The notes below the pieces were generated by a model, which saw nothing but the letters and a program-made list of their open reading frames with translations, was not told the origin of the DNA and did not search any database. From Acidobacteriota bacterium (lineage in GTDB: Bacteria; Acidobacteriota; Thermoanaerobaculia; UBA5066), in NCBI GenBank assembly GCA_016716715.1, contig JADJVE010000002.1, forward strand, positions 1 to 64,000: DNA of 64,000 bases, given 5' to 3'. The position numbers and the translations under genes were made by a program. Positions 42,541-51,234 of this stretch are shown piece by piece; within the stretch, counting starts at the first letter, position 1; each line of letters begins with the position of its first letter.

Positions 42541-44624
42541 GCGAAGACCTCTATTTTCTTGATCGTCATCTCGTCGCCGAGCACCGTGGCCTGTTCGCCC
42601 GCCGTCTTCCCGAGCAGGAGTTTCCCGAGCTCGGAGAGGTACGAATACACGCCCTCGTCCGGCTTCGAGTCCCACGGGCCGAGGAGCGTGACGGTCTTCT
42701 TTCCTTTCGGGCCTTCCAGCGTCACGCGCGCGCCGGGGCGGATCTCGGTCGTGTCGATCGTCGCGGGATCCAGCGCCCGGGCCTTGAGAAGCTCTTCCTG
42801 GATCTTGCCGGCGCGGGCCGAGAGAAGCTGCTGCTTGTCGCGGCGCGCCTTGTACTCGAAGTTCTCCGACAGGTCGCCCTCCGCGGCCGCGAGCGCGATC
42901 CCCTTCGTGTTCTCGGGAATCTCGACCTTCAGGATGTTTTCGAGCTCGGCGCGCTTTCTCTCGATGGCCGCGGCCGTCACGAAGAACGTGTCGTCCTCCG
43001 CCTTGCGGAGGTCCTTGAAGCGCATCTCGGCGGCCGCGAGGAGGCCGTCGCGGCGCAGCGGCTCGAGCTCGTGGTGGCGCGAGAGCCCGGCCAGGAACGA
43101 CCGCGCTTCCTCCACCGAGGCCTGCTTGACGAGCCAGCCCGCGACGAGGCCGGTGCGGTCGAACATCTCGCGCACCTTCGTGCGCAGGCCGCCGAGCTCG
43201 TCCCAGGAGATCGCGTCGAGGAGCCGGCCGAGGACGTTCGGGTTGAGGCGCGCCCGGAACGCGTCGTCCGTCGCGGAGCGCTGGGCGAACCACACGAAGG
43301 CGCGCGGCCCCGAGCGCGGGTTCTTCAGGAGCTTGTCGAGAGTCCGCTCCCGCGTTACGGGGTCGATCTCCGCGAGCTTCCGGTCGATGAGCTCGATCGT
43401 CCGGCCGTCCTCCTCCTTGAACATCCACTCCGCGAGGACGGCGGGGGCCTCCGCCGGCTTCTCGCGGACGAGGATCTCGAGCGCCCGCTCGCGGATCGTC
43501 CGGTCCGAGAGGCGTCCGAGGAGAGCGAGCGGCTGCGCGAGGACGTGGCGTTCGACGTCGGCCGCGTGGGTGACGCCGGGCACCTTCTCGACGAGAACGG
43601 CGATCTCGAACGCCGTGGCCGAGTCCCGGTCCTCGAGCTCCTCGGCGTCTCTCACGAGGAGCTTCGCCATCGCGAGCGCGAGGACGGTCGAGCGCTTCTG
43701 GTTCTTACGGAAGAGGTCGATGCGGTCCTTCAGGGCGGCTCTTTCGAACTTCGCGAGGAGAGTCGCGTCGGCGGCGTCCGCCGAGTCGGACCACTCGACG
43801 GTCGCGCTCTTGCCGCTGCCGTGGACGACGACCTGGGGGTTCTTCTTCGAGGCGGTCCACCAGGAGGTCCAGGCGTCTTCGGCCACGAGGCCCTTCACGG
43901 CCTCCTTGACCTCGGTCATCGTCAGGGCGCGACCGAAGGAGTCGATGAGGTGCTTGAGCGCCGCCCCGGGGTCGGCCACGACGCGCTCTCGCAGAGCGTC
44001 CGGGGCCGTGAACTTCTCGTTCAGGAAGTGGCCCGGCGGAAGCGAGACGAGCTGCCGGGACGCGATGCCGATCGGAACGGCGACGCCCTTGGCGGACTCG
44101 AAGTCGAGCCGCACGACGTTGAGCGCGAAGTTCGTCTCGACGACCTTGCCGGCGCCGCGTCCGGCCATCGCGAAGACCTTGCCGGTCTCGAACGGGAGCC
44201 AGGCCTCGGCCTTTTCGGCGCGGGCGAGACCGTCGAGCGGGTCCTTCGCCTCGCGGAACTTGAACCGGCCGAGGAGGCTCGTCAGCGACGTCGCGTCGGG
44301 CCACGCGGACGCGAGCACGTCCTCGAAGAGACGGTGGAAGCCGTCGGGAGTCGACGGCGTCGCGCCGGCCCGGACGGCCTCCTTCAGGATCGTCCAGCGC
44401 AGCCTCGGAGCGTCGGGGTCCGGGGACTTCTTCAGGGCCGCGTCCGCCGCGCCCGCGAGGGCCTGCAGGCGCGGCTTCTGGCCCGCGCGGGCGAACCCGC
44501 GCAGGGCCGCGAGGATCGTTTCCTCGTTCAGGAGAGGGTCGGCGAGCGCCTCCTGGAAAACGGTCTCGACGAGATCGAAGCGCTTCTCGGTGAGAAGGCT
44601 CTGCAGCGAGGCGCCGCCCGTCAA
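42537..44624 (-). CDS. greA: Long GreA-family transcription elongation factor
   Basis: 695 residues, more than four times a standard GreA (about 158). The last 165 residues are GreA/GreB: a coiled coil with the acidic tip GDLSENFEYKARRDKQQLLSARAGKIQEELLKA and a C-terminal globular domain (RPGARVTLEGPKGKKTVTLLGPWDSKPDEGVYSYLSELGKLLLGKTAGEQATV). Residues 1-525 are an all-helical, HEAT/TPR-like region with a central basic strand section (GKVFAMAGRGAGKVVETNFALNVVRLDF). Chlamydiae and spirochaetes are known to carry long GreA proteins of this type. It rescues backtracked RNA polymerase; the extension is of unknown use. The start is TTG, overlapping the previous stop (TTGA). Confidence 0.85.
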   Translation of the reverse strand: MTGGASLQSLLTEKRFDLVETVFQEALADPLLNEETILAALRGFARAGQKPRLQALAGAADAALKKSPDPDAPRLRWTILKEAVRAGATPSTPDGFHRLFEDVLASAWPDATSLTSLLGRFKFREAKDPLDGLARAEKAEAWLPFETGKVFAMAGRGAGKVVETNFALNVVRLDFESAKGVAVPIGIASRQLVSLPPGHFLNEKFTAPDALRERVVADPGAALKHLIDSFGRALTMTEVKEAVKGLVAEDAWTSWWTASKKNPQVVVHGSGKSATVEWSDSADAADATLLAKFERAALKDRIDLFRKNQKRSTVLALAMAKLLVRDAEELEDRDSATAFEIAVLVEKVPGVTHAADVERHVLAQPLALLGRLSDRTIRERALEILVREKPAEAPAVLAEWMFKEEDGRTIELIDRKLAEIDPVTRERTLDKLLKNPRSGPRAFVWFAQRSATDDAFRARLNPNVLGRLLDAISWDELGGLRTKVREMFDRTGLVAGWLVKQASVEEARSFLAGLSRHHELEPLRRDGLLAAAEMRFKDLRKAEDDTFFVTAAAIERKRAELENILKVEIPENTKGIALAAAEGDLSENFEYKARRDKQQLLSARAGKIQEELLKARALDPATIDTTEIRPGARVTLEGPKGKKTVTLLGPWDSKPDEGVYSYLSELGKLLLGKTAGEQATVLGDEMTIKKIEVFA

Positions 44625-45187
44625 CCGAGCATTCCCTTCTTGAGGTCCTCGGACGGGGGCTTCGGCCCGAGCCAGAGCGCGAAGAGCGCTTCGGCGAACT
44701 CCTTGCCCTCGATGACGCCGAGCTCCTTGTCACCGAAGGAGACGGTCGTCCCCTTGCCGGGGAGGTACGAGAAGGAGAGCGTCTGGGTCTCCTTCATGTC
44801 CGGGATCAGCCCGTAGAGCTTCTCGATCGCGGCCTTCTGGGCTGCCGCCTTTTCCTTCGCGTTGTTCTCGAAACCCTCGACGAAGCCGTCCTTCAGCTGG
44901 CTCTTCGAGACGTCGCGCAGAAACGTCATGCGGACGGCCTTCGCCCCGTCGGAGGCGAGGATCGCCGCGGCGTCCTTCGAAGGCGCCTCGAGGTAGAGGC
45001 CGCCGACGTAGACCTTGAAGATGGCCTTCTTCCGGAGGCCGAGGCCGTTCAGCTTCAGCGTCTTGTCGCCGACGGAGAGGGTCTCGGGCATGTTCACGCC
45101 CGCGAGCTCCTTCGCGACGGCCGGACGGGCGGGGATGACTGCGGCGAGAGCCGCAGCGGCGAGCACGAACAGGGTGGCGCGTTTCAT
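44621..45187 (-). CDS. Exported chalcone-isomerase-like protein
   Basis: 188 residues. ATG at 45187 has GAGGAGG six bases upstream; the signal is MKRATLFVLAAAALAAVIPARPAVA. The body follows the chalcone-isomerase-like family: GVNMPETLSVGDKTLKLNGLGLRKKAIFKVYVGGLYLEAPSKDAAAILASDGAKAVRMTFLRDVSKSQL and TVSFGDKELGVIEGKEFAEALFALWLGPKPPSEDLKKGML. In bacteria these proteins are periplasmic, bind small lipids or similar and are not true isomerases. It is first of the long minus-strand operon. The role is not known. Confidence 0.85.
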   Translation of the reverse strand: MKRATLFVLAAAALAAVIPARPAVAKELAGVNMPETLSVGDKTLKLNGLGLRKKAIFKVYVGGLYLEAPSKDAAAILASDGAKAVRMTFLRDVSKSQLKDGFVEGFENNAKEKAAAQKAAIEKLYGLIPDMKETQTLSFSYLPGKGTTVSFGDKELGVIEGKEFAEALFALWLGPKPPSEDLKKGMLG

Positions 45188-45269
45188 CGCAATCCTCCTC
45201 AAAGGAAAGGGATTCTAGCTTTGCTTCGGACCCGGGCGTTTCGGGAGACGAGGAAGACGGGGAAATCCT

Positions 45270-45289
45270 GATTTTTCTCAGAAAGTGAA
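45270..45289 (-). repeat. AT-rich patch, copy g1 (intergenic)
   Basis: GATTTTTCTCAGAAAGTGAA; the reverse complement TTCACTTTCTGAGAAAAATC aligns with the consensus. It lies in the 141-bp gap between two divergent genes and forms an inverted pair with g2, with a 59-bp gap. Confidence 0.6.
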
Positions 45290-45328
45290 AGAATCCGTGT
45301 GCAGCGCCGCAGCAAGCGAGGTGAGCCG

Positions 45329-46051
45329 ATGCGCAAGCCGCAGCCCCATTCACCTTCTAAGAAATCTTCGAATTCTCCGAGATCTTCTCCGAAAGCAAAG
45401 AAACCCTCTTCGGTCCCCGTTTTCCCCACCCTCGAGGTCGTCTTCGCGTCCGTCGAGGTGAAGCACAACGGCTGGCCGGGCGATGCCGGGACGCCGACGG
45501 ACCTCTCGCTCATCCTCCAGCTCGAGATCCCCTCGGCCGCCGCGCCGAACACGGCGCTCGCCTCGGCACGCATGCCGTTCCGGGCGGCCTCGGGCCAGAC
45601 CGTCGCCGCGGACGACCTGCCCCCGGACGCGTCGGGGCGCCCGTTCTTCGGCGGGCCCGTGAAGGTCTCGAACCACGTGAACCTCCACGCCCGCCTCTTC
45701 GTCGACCGCACGAACACGGTCGGCCCGATCCTCGGCGCCGCCCTGAACACCGTCATCGGAACGTTCGTCGGACAGATCCCTCTCCTCGGCTCCCCCGTGC
45801 GCGACGTCCTCCACATCCAGATCGGGAACGTGATCTCCACCGAGCTGGCACGTGCGACGGCGATCGTCCCGGTGGATACGTCGATGAAGGGGACGCATCC
45901 CGTCTCGATCGCGCTCGTGGCCCCGCGCACGATCCCGGGCGTCTACGCGCCGCCGGGGAGCCCGGAGGGCTACCGCAAGGGCGTCGTCGTGACGGAGGGC
46001 GACCTCGTGGCCCTCCTCCACCTCACGCTCACGCTGACGCTGCCGGCCTGA
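45329..46051 (+). CDS. Uncharacterised protein with Lys/Ser-rich N-terminus
   Basis: 240 residues. ATG at 45329 follows GAGGTG at a good distance. Residues 1-33 are low complexity (KPQPHSPSKKSS... KAKKPSS) and are coded by an AT-rich patch, while the rest is normal for this DNA: TLEVVFASVEVKHNGWPGDAGTPTDLSLILQLEIP...NHVNLHARLFVDRTNTVGPILGAALNTVIGTFVGQIPLLGSPVRDVLHIQIGNVISTELARATAIVPVD. No signal, no family recognised; beta-rich. It converges on glyS with 3 bp between stops. Confidence 0.6.
   Translation: MRKPQPHSPSKKSSNSPRSSPKAKKPSSVPVFPTLEVVFASVEVKHNGWPGDAGTPTDLSLILQLEIPSAAAPNTALASARMPFRAASGQTVAADDLPPDASGRPFFGGPVKVSNHVNLHARLFVDRTNTVGPILGAALNTVIGTFVGQIPLLGSPVRDVLHIQIGNVISTELARATAIVPVDTSMKGTHPVSIALVAPRTIPGVYAPPGSPEGYRKGVVVTEGDLVALLHLTLTLTLPA
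45349..45368 (+). repeat. AT-rich patch, copy g2 (5' end of unknown gene)
   Basis: TTCACCTTCTAAGAAATCTT, the best match to the family consensus; CGAATTCTCCGAGATCTTCT and further AT-rich codons follow it. It encodes SPSKKSS. Confidence 0.65.
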
Positions 46052-46054
46052 CGC

Positions 46055-48115
46055 CTAGCCCCGGATCTCGGCGAACTTCGCGACGCGGGCGAACTGGTCG
46101 CGGATCGCCTTCAGGAGCGCGATCCGATTCGCCTTCACGCCCTCGTCCTCGGCCATGACGTGGACCTCGGTGAAGAAGCGGTCGAGGGCGGGCCCGAAGG
46201 ACGCCATGATTCCGAGCGCGTCGTGGAAATGCCGCTGCGAGAGGAGGTCGTCGATCATCCCGCGCGCCTGCAGGTAGTCGCCGGCGAGCGCCTGCTCGGC
46301 CTCGTCGGTCATCTTCGCGGGGTCGGGCTCGCCCAGCGCTTCCGGCGCCTGCGCAAGGATGTTCTGCATCCGCTTGAACGCGGCGGCCAGCGGCGCGAAG
46401 TCGGCTTCCATCCGCATGGCGTCCACGGCGGCGACGCGCTCGGCCGCGTCGACCGGGTCGCGCGCGTCCGCCTCGAGGACGGCCTCGATCGTGTCGGCCG
46501 CATGCCCCTTCTTCTCGAGGAGGAAGCGCAGCCGCTCGGTCAGGAACGCCGAGAGCTCCGGCACGACCTCCTCCCGGCCGCGCGCGAGCGAGCCGTGGAG
46601 CTGGAGCGCGTCCGAGATCGCGACCGGCACGTCGAGGTGCCAGTTGCGGTCGAGGAGGATCTTGACGACGCCGAGCGCCGCGCGGCGCAGCGCGTACGGG
46701 TCGCGCGAGCCCGTCGGGACGAGGCCGAGGCCGAAGAGGCCCGTGAGCGTGTCGAGACGGTCCGCGAGTGCGACGACGGCGCCCACGTCGCTGCGCGGCG
46801 ACGCGTCGTCGGCGGACGCGGGCCGGTACTGGTCGTAGATCGCCTGCCACACCTCGTCGCGCTCGCCCTCGCGCTGCGCGTAGAGGCCGCCCACGACGCC
46901 CTGCAGGTCGGGGAACTCGCGGACCATGTCGGTGACGAGGTCGGCCTTCATGAGGCGCGCCGCGCGGATCACGGAGGACGAGTCGGCGACCTGCAGGCGC
47001 GCCGCGAGGCGTTCGGCGAGATCCTGCACGCGGCCCGTCTTCTTGAGGTAGTCGCCGAGAGTTTCCTGGAACTGCAGGCGCCCGAGGCGCGAGAGGCGGT
47101 CCTCGAGCTTCGTCTTGCCGTCGTCGTCCCAGAAGAACCGCGCGTCGGCGAAGCGGGCAGACGTGACCCACTCGTTGCCCTGCGCGATGAGCCCCTTCGG
47201 GTCGCCCGTCTGGTCGCAGACCGCAAGGAACGCGGGCAGGAGCGCCCCCTCGCGGCGGATGGGGAGCATCTTCTGGTGCTCGCGCATCGACGTCACGAGG
47301 ATCTCTTCCGGCAGTTCCAGAAACGCCTCGTCGAACGCGCCGCGCACGAGGCCGGGCCACTCGACGAGATGGGACCACGCTTCGAAGAGCGACTCGTCCG
47401 CGGCCGGCTCTCCGCCGATCCCAGCCGCGAGCGCCTTCGCCTGCTCCTCGAAACGCGCGCGGCGCACGGCGAGGTCCGGCTCGACGTGGGCTGCGCGCAG
47501 CTTCGCGAACCAGTCCGCGACGCCCATCACGATGATCCGGCCGCCCGCGAGCGTGCGGTGGCCGTACGTCGTGCGACCGCTCTCGACGCCGAAAAGCTGG
47601 AGCGGAACGACGAGGCCGTCGAGAAGCGCGACGACGGAGTGGACGGGCCGGATCCAGATCGGCCCGCCGTCGCCCCAGCGCATCATGCGCGGGAACGTCA
47701 TCTTCTCGACGAGCGGCGGCAGGATCTCGGAAATGACCTCCGCTGCCGGGCGCCCCGAGACCGTCTTCTTCGCGACGACGTAGGCTCCCTTCGGGAGCTG
47801 GACGACGGCGAGGTCGTCCACGGACACGCCTTGCGCGTTCGCGAAGCCCTCGGCGGCCTTCGTGGGCTTGCCCTCGGCGTCGAACCCCTTGGAGGCCGGG
47901 GGACCGGTGACCTCGAGCGTGGCGTCGGGCTGGCGGTCGGCCACGCCCTCCCCGACGAGAATCAGGCGGCGCGACGTGGAGTGGACGGTCAGCGTGCCAC
48001 CGAGGCGCGCCTCGGCGAACGCGTTCGCGACGCGGGCGAGCAGGTCCTCGCGCGCGCCCGGGAGCACGCCCGCCGGGATCTCCTCGGCGAGGATTTCGAG
48101 AAGGAACTCAGACAT
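46055..48115 (-). CDS. glyS: Glycyl-tRNA synthetase beta subunit
   Basis: 686 residues, the usual length. N-terminus SEFLLEILAEEIPAGVLPGAREDLLARVANAFAEARLGG, TSRRLILVGEGV, KMTFPRMMRWGDGGPIWIRPVHSVVALLDG, DARFFWDDDGKTKLEDRLSRLGRLQFQETLGDYLKKTGRV, LADRLDTLTGLFGLGLVPTGSRDPYALRRAALGVVKILL and a C-terminal anticodon-binding DALRED region. With GlyQ it forms the alpha2beta2 enzyme that charges tRNA-Gly. It overlaps glyQ by 8 bp. Confidence 0.96.
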   Translation of the reverse strand: MSEFLLEILAEEIPAGVLPGAREDLLARVANAFAEARLGGTLTVHSTSRRLILVGEGVADRQPDATLEVTGPPASKGFDAEGKPTKAAEGFANAQGVSVDDLAVVQLPKGAYVVAKKTVSGRPAAEVISEILPPLVEKMTFPRMMRWGDGGPIWIRPVHSVVALLDGLVVPLQLFGVESGRTTYGHRTLAGGRIIVMGVADWFAKLRAAHVEPDLAVRRARFEEQAKALAAGIGGEPAADESLFEAWSHLVEWPGLVRGAFDEAFLELPEEILVTSMREHQKMLPIRREGALLPAFLAVCDQTGDPKGLIAQGNEWVTSARFADARFFWDDDGKTKLEDRLSRLGRLQFQETLGDYLKKTGRVQDLAERLAARLQVADSSSVIRAARLMKADLVTDMVREFPDLQGVVGGLYAQREGERDEVWQAIYDQYRPASADDASPRSDVGAVVALADRLDTLTGLFGLGLVPTGSRDPYALRRAALGVVKILLDRNWHLDVPVAISDALQLHGSLARGREEVVPELSAFLTERLRFLLEKKGHAADTIEAVLEADARDPVDAAERVAAVDAMRMEADFAPLAAAFKRMQNILAQAPEALGEPDPAKMTDEAEQALAGDYLQARGMIDDLLSQRHFHDALGIMASFGPALDRFFTEVHVMAEDEGVKANRIALLKAIRDQFARVAKFAEIRG

Positions 48116-49034
48116 CGGTCGGCTCCGGGGCCGCTTCCGGCGCCGGCGGCGGCTCGGGCTCGGGCTTCTTCGGAAGCATCGGGAAGCCCTGCGCCTCGCG
48201 CGAGGCGACGTAAGCCTTCGCGCACTCGACGGCGAGGCCGCGCACGCGCTTGATGACGCCGACGCGGTCCGTGGCCGAGACGGCCCCGCGCGCGTCGAGG
48301 ATGTTGAAGGCGTGCGAGCACTTCAACGTGAAGTCGTACGCCGGGAGAACGAGCCCGGCCTCGAGGCAGCGTTTGGCCTCGGCCTCGTACTTCTCGAAGA
48401 GGAGCTGCCAGAGCGCGGGGTCGGCGATCTCGAATCCGTACTTCGAGACCTCGTACTCGTCCTGCTTGCGCGCCTCGCCGTACGGCACGCCCGGCGCCCA
48501 CTCGATGTCGTAGACGCTGCGCTTCTTGGCGAGGAACATCGTGAGGCGCTCGAGGCCGTACGTGATCTCGGCCGTGATCGGGGCGAGGTCGAGGCCGCCG
48601 GCCTGCTGGAAATACGTGAACTGCGTGATCTCCATCCCGTCGAGCAGCACCTGCCAGCCCACGCCCCACGCGCCCAGCGTCGGGGACTCCCAGTTGTCCT
48701 CCTCGAAGCGGAGATCGTGCTCCTTCGGGTCGATCCCGAGCGCGACGAGGCTCTCGACGTAGAGGTCCTGGATGTCCACCGGCGCCGGCTTCATGACGAC
48801 CTGGAACTGCTGGTGCTTCACGAGCCGGAACGGGTTCTGGCCGTAACGGCCGTCGGCCGGGCGGCGCGAGGGCTGCACGTAGCCGGCGTTCCACGGCTCC
48901 GGGCCGAGGACGCGCAGGAACGTCGCCGGGTGCATCGTCCCGGCGCCGACCTCGACGTCCCACGGCTGCTCGATGAGGCAGCCCTTCGACGACCAGTACG
49001 CGGAAAGCCGGAGGATCAGCGACTGCAGGTCCAT
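48108..49034 (-). CDS. glyQ: Glycyl-tRNA synthetase alpha subunit
   Basis: 308 residues. LILRLSAYWSSKGCLIEQPWDVEVGAGTMHPATFLRVLGPEPWNAGYVQPSRRPADGRYGQNPFRLVKHQQFQVVMKP and NWESPTLGAWGVGWQVLLDGMEITQFTYFQQAGG are near invariant in this catalytic subunit. The C-terminus is a Pro/Glu-rich extension (PEPEPPPAPEAAPEPTDV) not needed for catalysis. Start ATG at 49034; recO ends 30 bp upstream on the same strand. Confidence 0.97.
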   Translation of the reverse strand: MDLQSLILRLSAYWSSKGCLIEQPWDVEVGAGTMHPATFLRVLGPEPWNAGYVQPSRRPADGRYGQNPFRLVKHQQFQVVMKPAPVDIQDLYVESLVALGIDPKEHDLRFEEDNWESPTLGAWGVGWQVLLDGMEITQFTYFQQAGGLDLAPITAEITYGLERLTMFLAKKRSVYDIEWAPGVPYGEARKQDEYEVSKYGFEIADPALWQLLFEKYEAEAKRCLEAGLVLPAYDFTLKCSHAFNILDARGAVSATDRVGVIKRVRGLAVECAKAYVASREAQGFPMLPKKPEPEPPPAPEAAPEPTDV

Positions 49035-49064
49035 GAGCGGACGCCGAGTGTACCGAATCCCCGC

Positions 49065-49700
49065 TCAGCCGAGGCTCTGGAGGAACCGGTAGCTCTTCAG
49101 CTCGTGCCCGAGGAAGCTCCGGCGCGCCTCGCGCAGCAGGTCCTCGAGGGACTCGAGGGCGCCGGCGGGCGGCGGCTTTTTCGCGAGCGCGAGGAGCGGG
49201 AACCTCCGCATGGATGCGAGGACGCCCCTCGCGGGCTCGGCAACCTCCTCCTCGTCGAGGACGCCCGCGAACCTCAGGAGCCACGTCTCGAAATACCGCG
49301 TCGCGAGCGGCGCCGGGACGCCGGCTTCCAGCGCGTCGAGCACGTGGCGCACGAGGCGGTAAACGTCGCCGCCGAGCTCGGACTCGGGCACGAACGTGAG
49401 CGCGCTCTCCGCGACGTACGGCAGCAGCATCGCCGCGTCGGCGGCGACGGCAAGGTCGTACGCGCTCTTCACGATCTCGAGACCGTCCACGCGCGCGAGG
49501 TCCGCGCCCTCTTTGCGGAAATACGTGAGGGAGACCTCCGTGAGGAGCTGCAGCGCCGCCGCGCGCTTCGACTTGCCGCGCGCGCCGCGCACGGCCGCCC
49601 GGACGACGCCGTGATCCTTCGTGAGGAGCGCGACGACGAGGTCCTTCTCCGAAAGCGGGTCGAGCTTCAGAATGAAGGCCGTGGTCGAGACGAGCGCCAT
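49065..49700 (-). CDS. recO: DNA repair protein RecO
   Basis: 211 residues. OB-fold N-terminus ALVSTTAFILKLDPLSEKDLVVALLTKDHGVVRAAVRGARGKSKRAAALQLLTEVSLTYFRKEGADLARVDGLEIV, then the helical domain with YVAESALTFVPESELGGDVYRLVRHVLDALE and TRYFETWLLRFAGVLDE. It loads RecA at gaps with RecR. The recO-glyQ-glyS order is common. The ATG shares CATG with the ATG of the divergent MFS gene, so neither has its own 5' leader space. Confidence 0.88.
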   Translation of the reverse strand: MALVSTTAFILKLDPLSEKDLVVALLTKDHGVVRAAVRGARGKSKRAAALQLLTEVSLTYFRKEGADLARVDGLEIVKSAYDLAVAADAAMLLPYVAESALTFVPESELGGDVYRLVRHVLDALEAGVPAPLATRYFETWLLRFAGVLDEEEVAEPARGVLASMRRFPLLALAKKPPPAGALESLEDLLREARRSFLGHELKSYRFLQSLG

Positions 49701-50978
49701 GCCCGGCGATTCTCCCCCGCGGAGCCGAACCGGGCTGCCGAAGACCGTCGTCCGCCTCGGCTGGGTGTCGTTCCTGACGGACGTCTCGTCCGAGATGATC
49801 GTCCCGCTGCTCCCCGCGTTCCTCGTGACGCTGTCGGGCGTCCCGGCGGCGGCGCTCGGCTGGATCGAGGGCGTCGCGGACGCGACGGCCTCGTTCGTGA
49901 AGATCCTCTCGGGCAAGTGGACGGACCGCGCGAAGGCAAAGAAGCCCCTCGTCTTCCTCGGCTACGGCCTCTCGTCCGTCGCGCGCCCGCTCATCGGCCT
50001 CGCGCCGGGCTGGCCGACGGTCGTCCTGATCCGCTTCTTCGACCGCGTCGGCAAGGGCGTGCGCACCGCGCCGCGCGACACGATGATCGCGGCGGCCGCG
50101 CCCGCGAACCGGCGCGGCGCGGCGTTCGGCCTGCACCGCGCGTTCGACAACGCGGGCGCCGTCTTCGGCCCCCTGCTCGCGGCGGGGCTCGTCGGGTTCA
50201 TAGGCCTGAGCCTGCGGACCGTCTTCCTGCTGGCGGCCATACCCGCCGCGCTTTCTCTTCTGGTTCTTGCTTTCGGAGTAAGAGAAGAGAAAGAAGAAGA
50301 GAAGATTTCTTTGAAGGTGAAGAGGGCGGGGCGCCCTCTGCGCCTCTCGACGCGCGCCGCGGCTCCCCGCCGCCCTCTAAACCATTCGAAGAATCTTCCT
50401 CTTCCTCTTCGTCTTCCTCTTCTCTCCCCCCGGTCTTCTGGAGGACCTCCGGCGTCTTCGCGCTGTTCGCTCTCGCCGCGTCGTCCGACACGTTTCTCCT
50501 CCTCAAGGCGAAAGAGATCGGGATCGGTGCCGCGTGGCTGCCGATCCTCTGGGCGTTCTCGAACGCCGTGAAGTCCCTCTTCTCGACCTGGGGTGGGGGG
50601 CTTTCGGACCGCTTCGGCCGCAAGCGCGTGCTCTCCGTCGCGTGGACTCTCTACGCGGTCTGCTACGCGGGTTTTGCTTTTGTCACGTCCACGGCGGCCC
50701 TCGTCGCGCTCGTCGGCGTCTACTCGCTCTACTACTCGCTCTCGGAAGGGACGGAGAAGGCGCTCGTCGCCGATCTCGTCGGCCCGGCGATGCGCGGACG
50801 GGCCTTCGGCTGGATGAACGGCCTCATCGGATTCGCGGCCCTGCCCGCGAGCGTCGTCTTCGGCCTCGTCTGGCAGGGCGCGGGCTCGAAGACCGCGTTT
50901 CTGCTGGGAGCAGCCGTCGCCGCGGCCGCCGTTCTGGGCCTCGTGGCGCTTGTTCCGCGCGGGCGCAAGGCCGGGTAA
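49699..50978 (+). CDS. MFS transporter (single frameshift in central loop)
   Basis: Twelve-helix major facilitator. First half: LGWVSFLTDVSSEMIVPLLPAFLVTLSGVPAAALGWIEGVADATASFVKILSGKWTDRAKAKKPLVFLGYGLSSVARPLIGL, the typical motif A loop GKWTDRAKAKK, and RVGKGVRTAPRDTMIAAAAP. Second half: FWRTSGVFALFALAASSDTFLLLKAKEIG, GGLSDRFGRKRVL, GLVALVPRGRKAG. The halves are in different frames; the shift lies in the AT-rich central loop at about 50300-50420 (patches h1 and h2), coding a Lys/Glu- then Ser-rich loop. Substrate unknown; this subfamily is often annotated as a drug or sugar exporter. The start could be slightly downstream. Confidence 0.85.
50302..50321 (-). repeat. AT-rich patch, copy h1 (MFS central loop)
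   Basis: AAGATTTCTTTGAAGGTGAA followed by GAGGGCGGGG; it aligns with e1 over about 30 bases with only one-base gaps. The reverse complement is TTCACCTTCAAAGAAATCTT, differing from g2 at one position. Confidence 0.65.
50379..50397 (+). repeat. AT-rich patch, copy h2 (MFS central loop)
   Basis: AAACCATTCGAAGAATCTT, then a CCTCTTCC tract up to 50430. It is the inverted partner of h1 with 57 bp between; both have GCCCTCT as the inner flank (GCCCTCTTCACC in reverse of h1, GCCCTCTAAACC here). Confidence 0.5.
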
Positions 50979-50988
50979 GATCCCCGCC

Positions 50989-51234
50989 ATGTCTGGACCC
51001 GTGTGGAAGCGCCTCCACCAGAAGGGCGCATGCGACTCCTGCGGAGAGACGTTCGACGAGCGCTACGCCGTCGGGACCGTCTTCGACTTCACGTTCCGGC
51101 CCGACTCGGCCTACTGCGCGGCGTGCTACGCCCGCTACGGGGGCCGCGCGGACGAGCTGAACCCGGATGCGGTGGGCCACATGCAGGCGCCGCGCACCCT
51201 GTCGCGCCCGAACTCCGTCAGCGACGTCGAGTGA
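50989..51234 (+). CDS. Small zinc-ribbon-like protein
   Basis: 81 residues: CDSCGETF near residue 14 and YCAACYARYGG near residue 45 make a CxxC...CxxC zinc knuckle; between them is FDFTFRPDSAYC. The rest is polar. Starts 10 bp after the MFS stop and its TGA overlaps the mqnE GTG start. It resembles 'CxxCxx' small proteins that follow other genes in Acidobacteriota; the role is unknown. Confidence 0.6.
   Translation: MSGPVWKRLHQKGACDSCGETFDERYAVGTVFDFTFRPDSAYCAACYARYGGRADELNPDAVGHMQAPRTLSRPNSVSDVE

Noticed and set aside
39490..44643. 1717-residue plus-strand open frame opposite the amidohydrolase, peptidase and greA genes
   Set aside because: It lies antisense to three strongly conserved genes and has the low-complexity residue pattern of GC-rich shadow frames.
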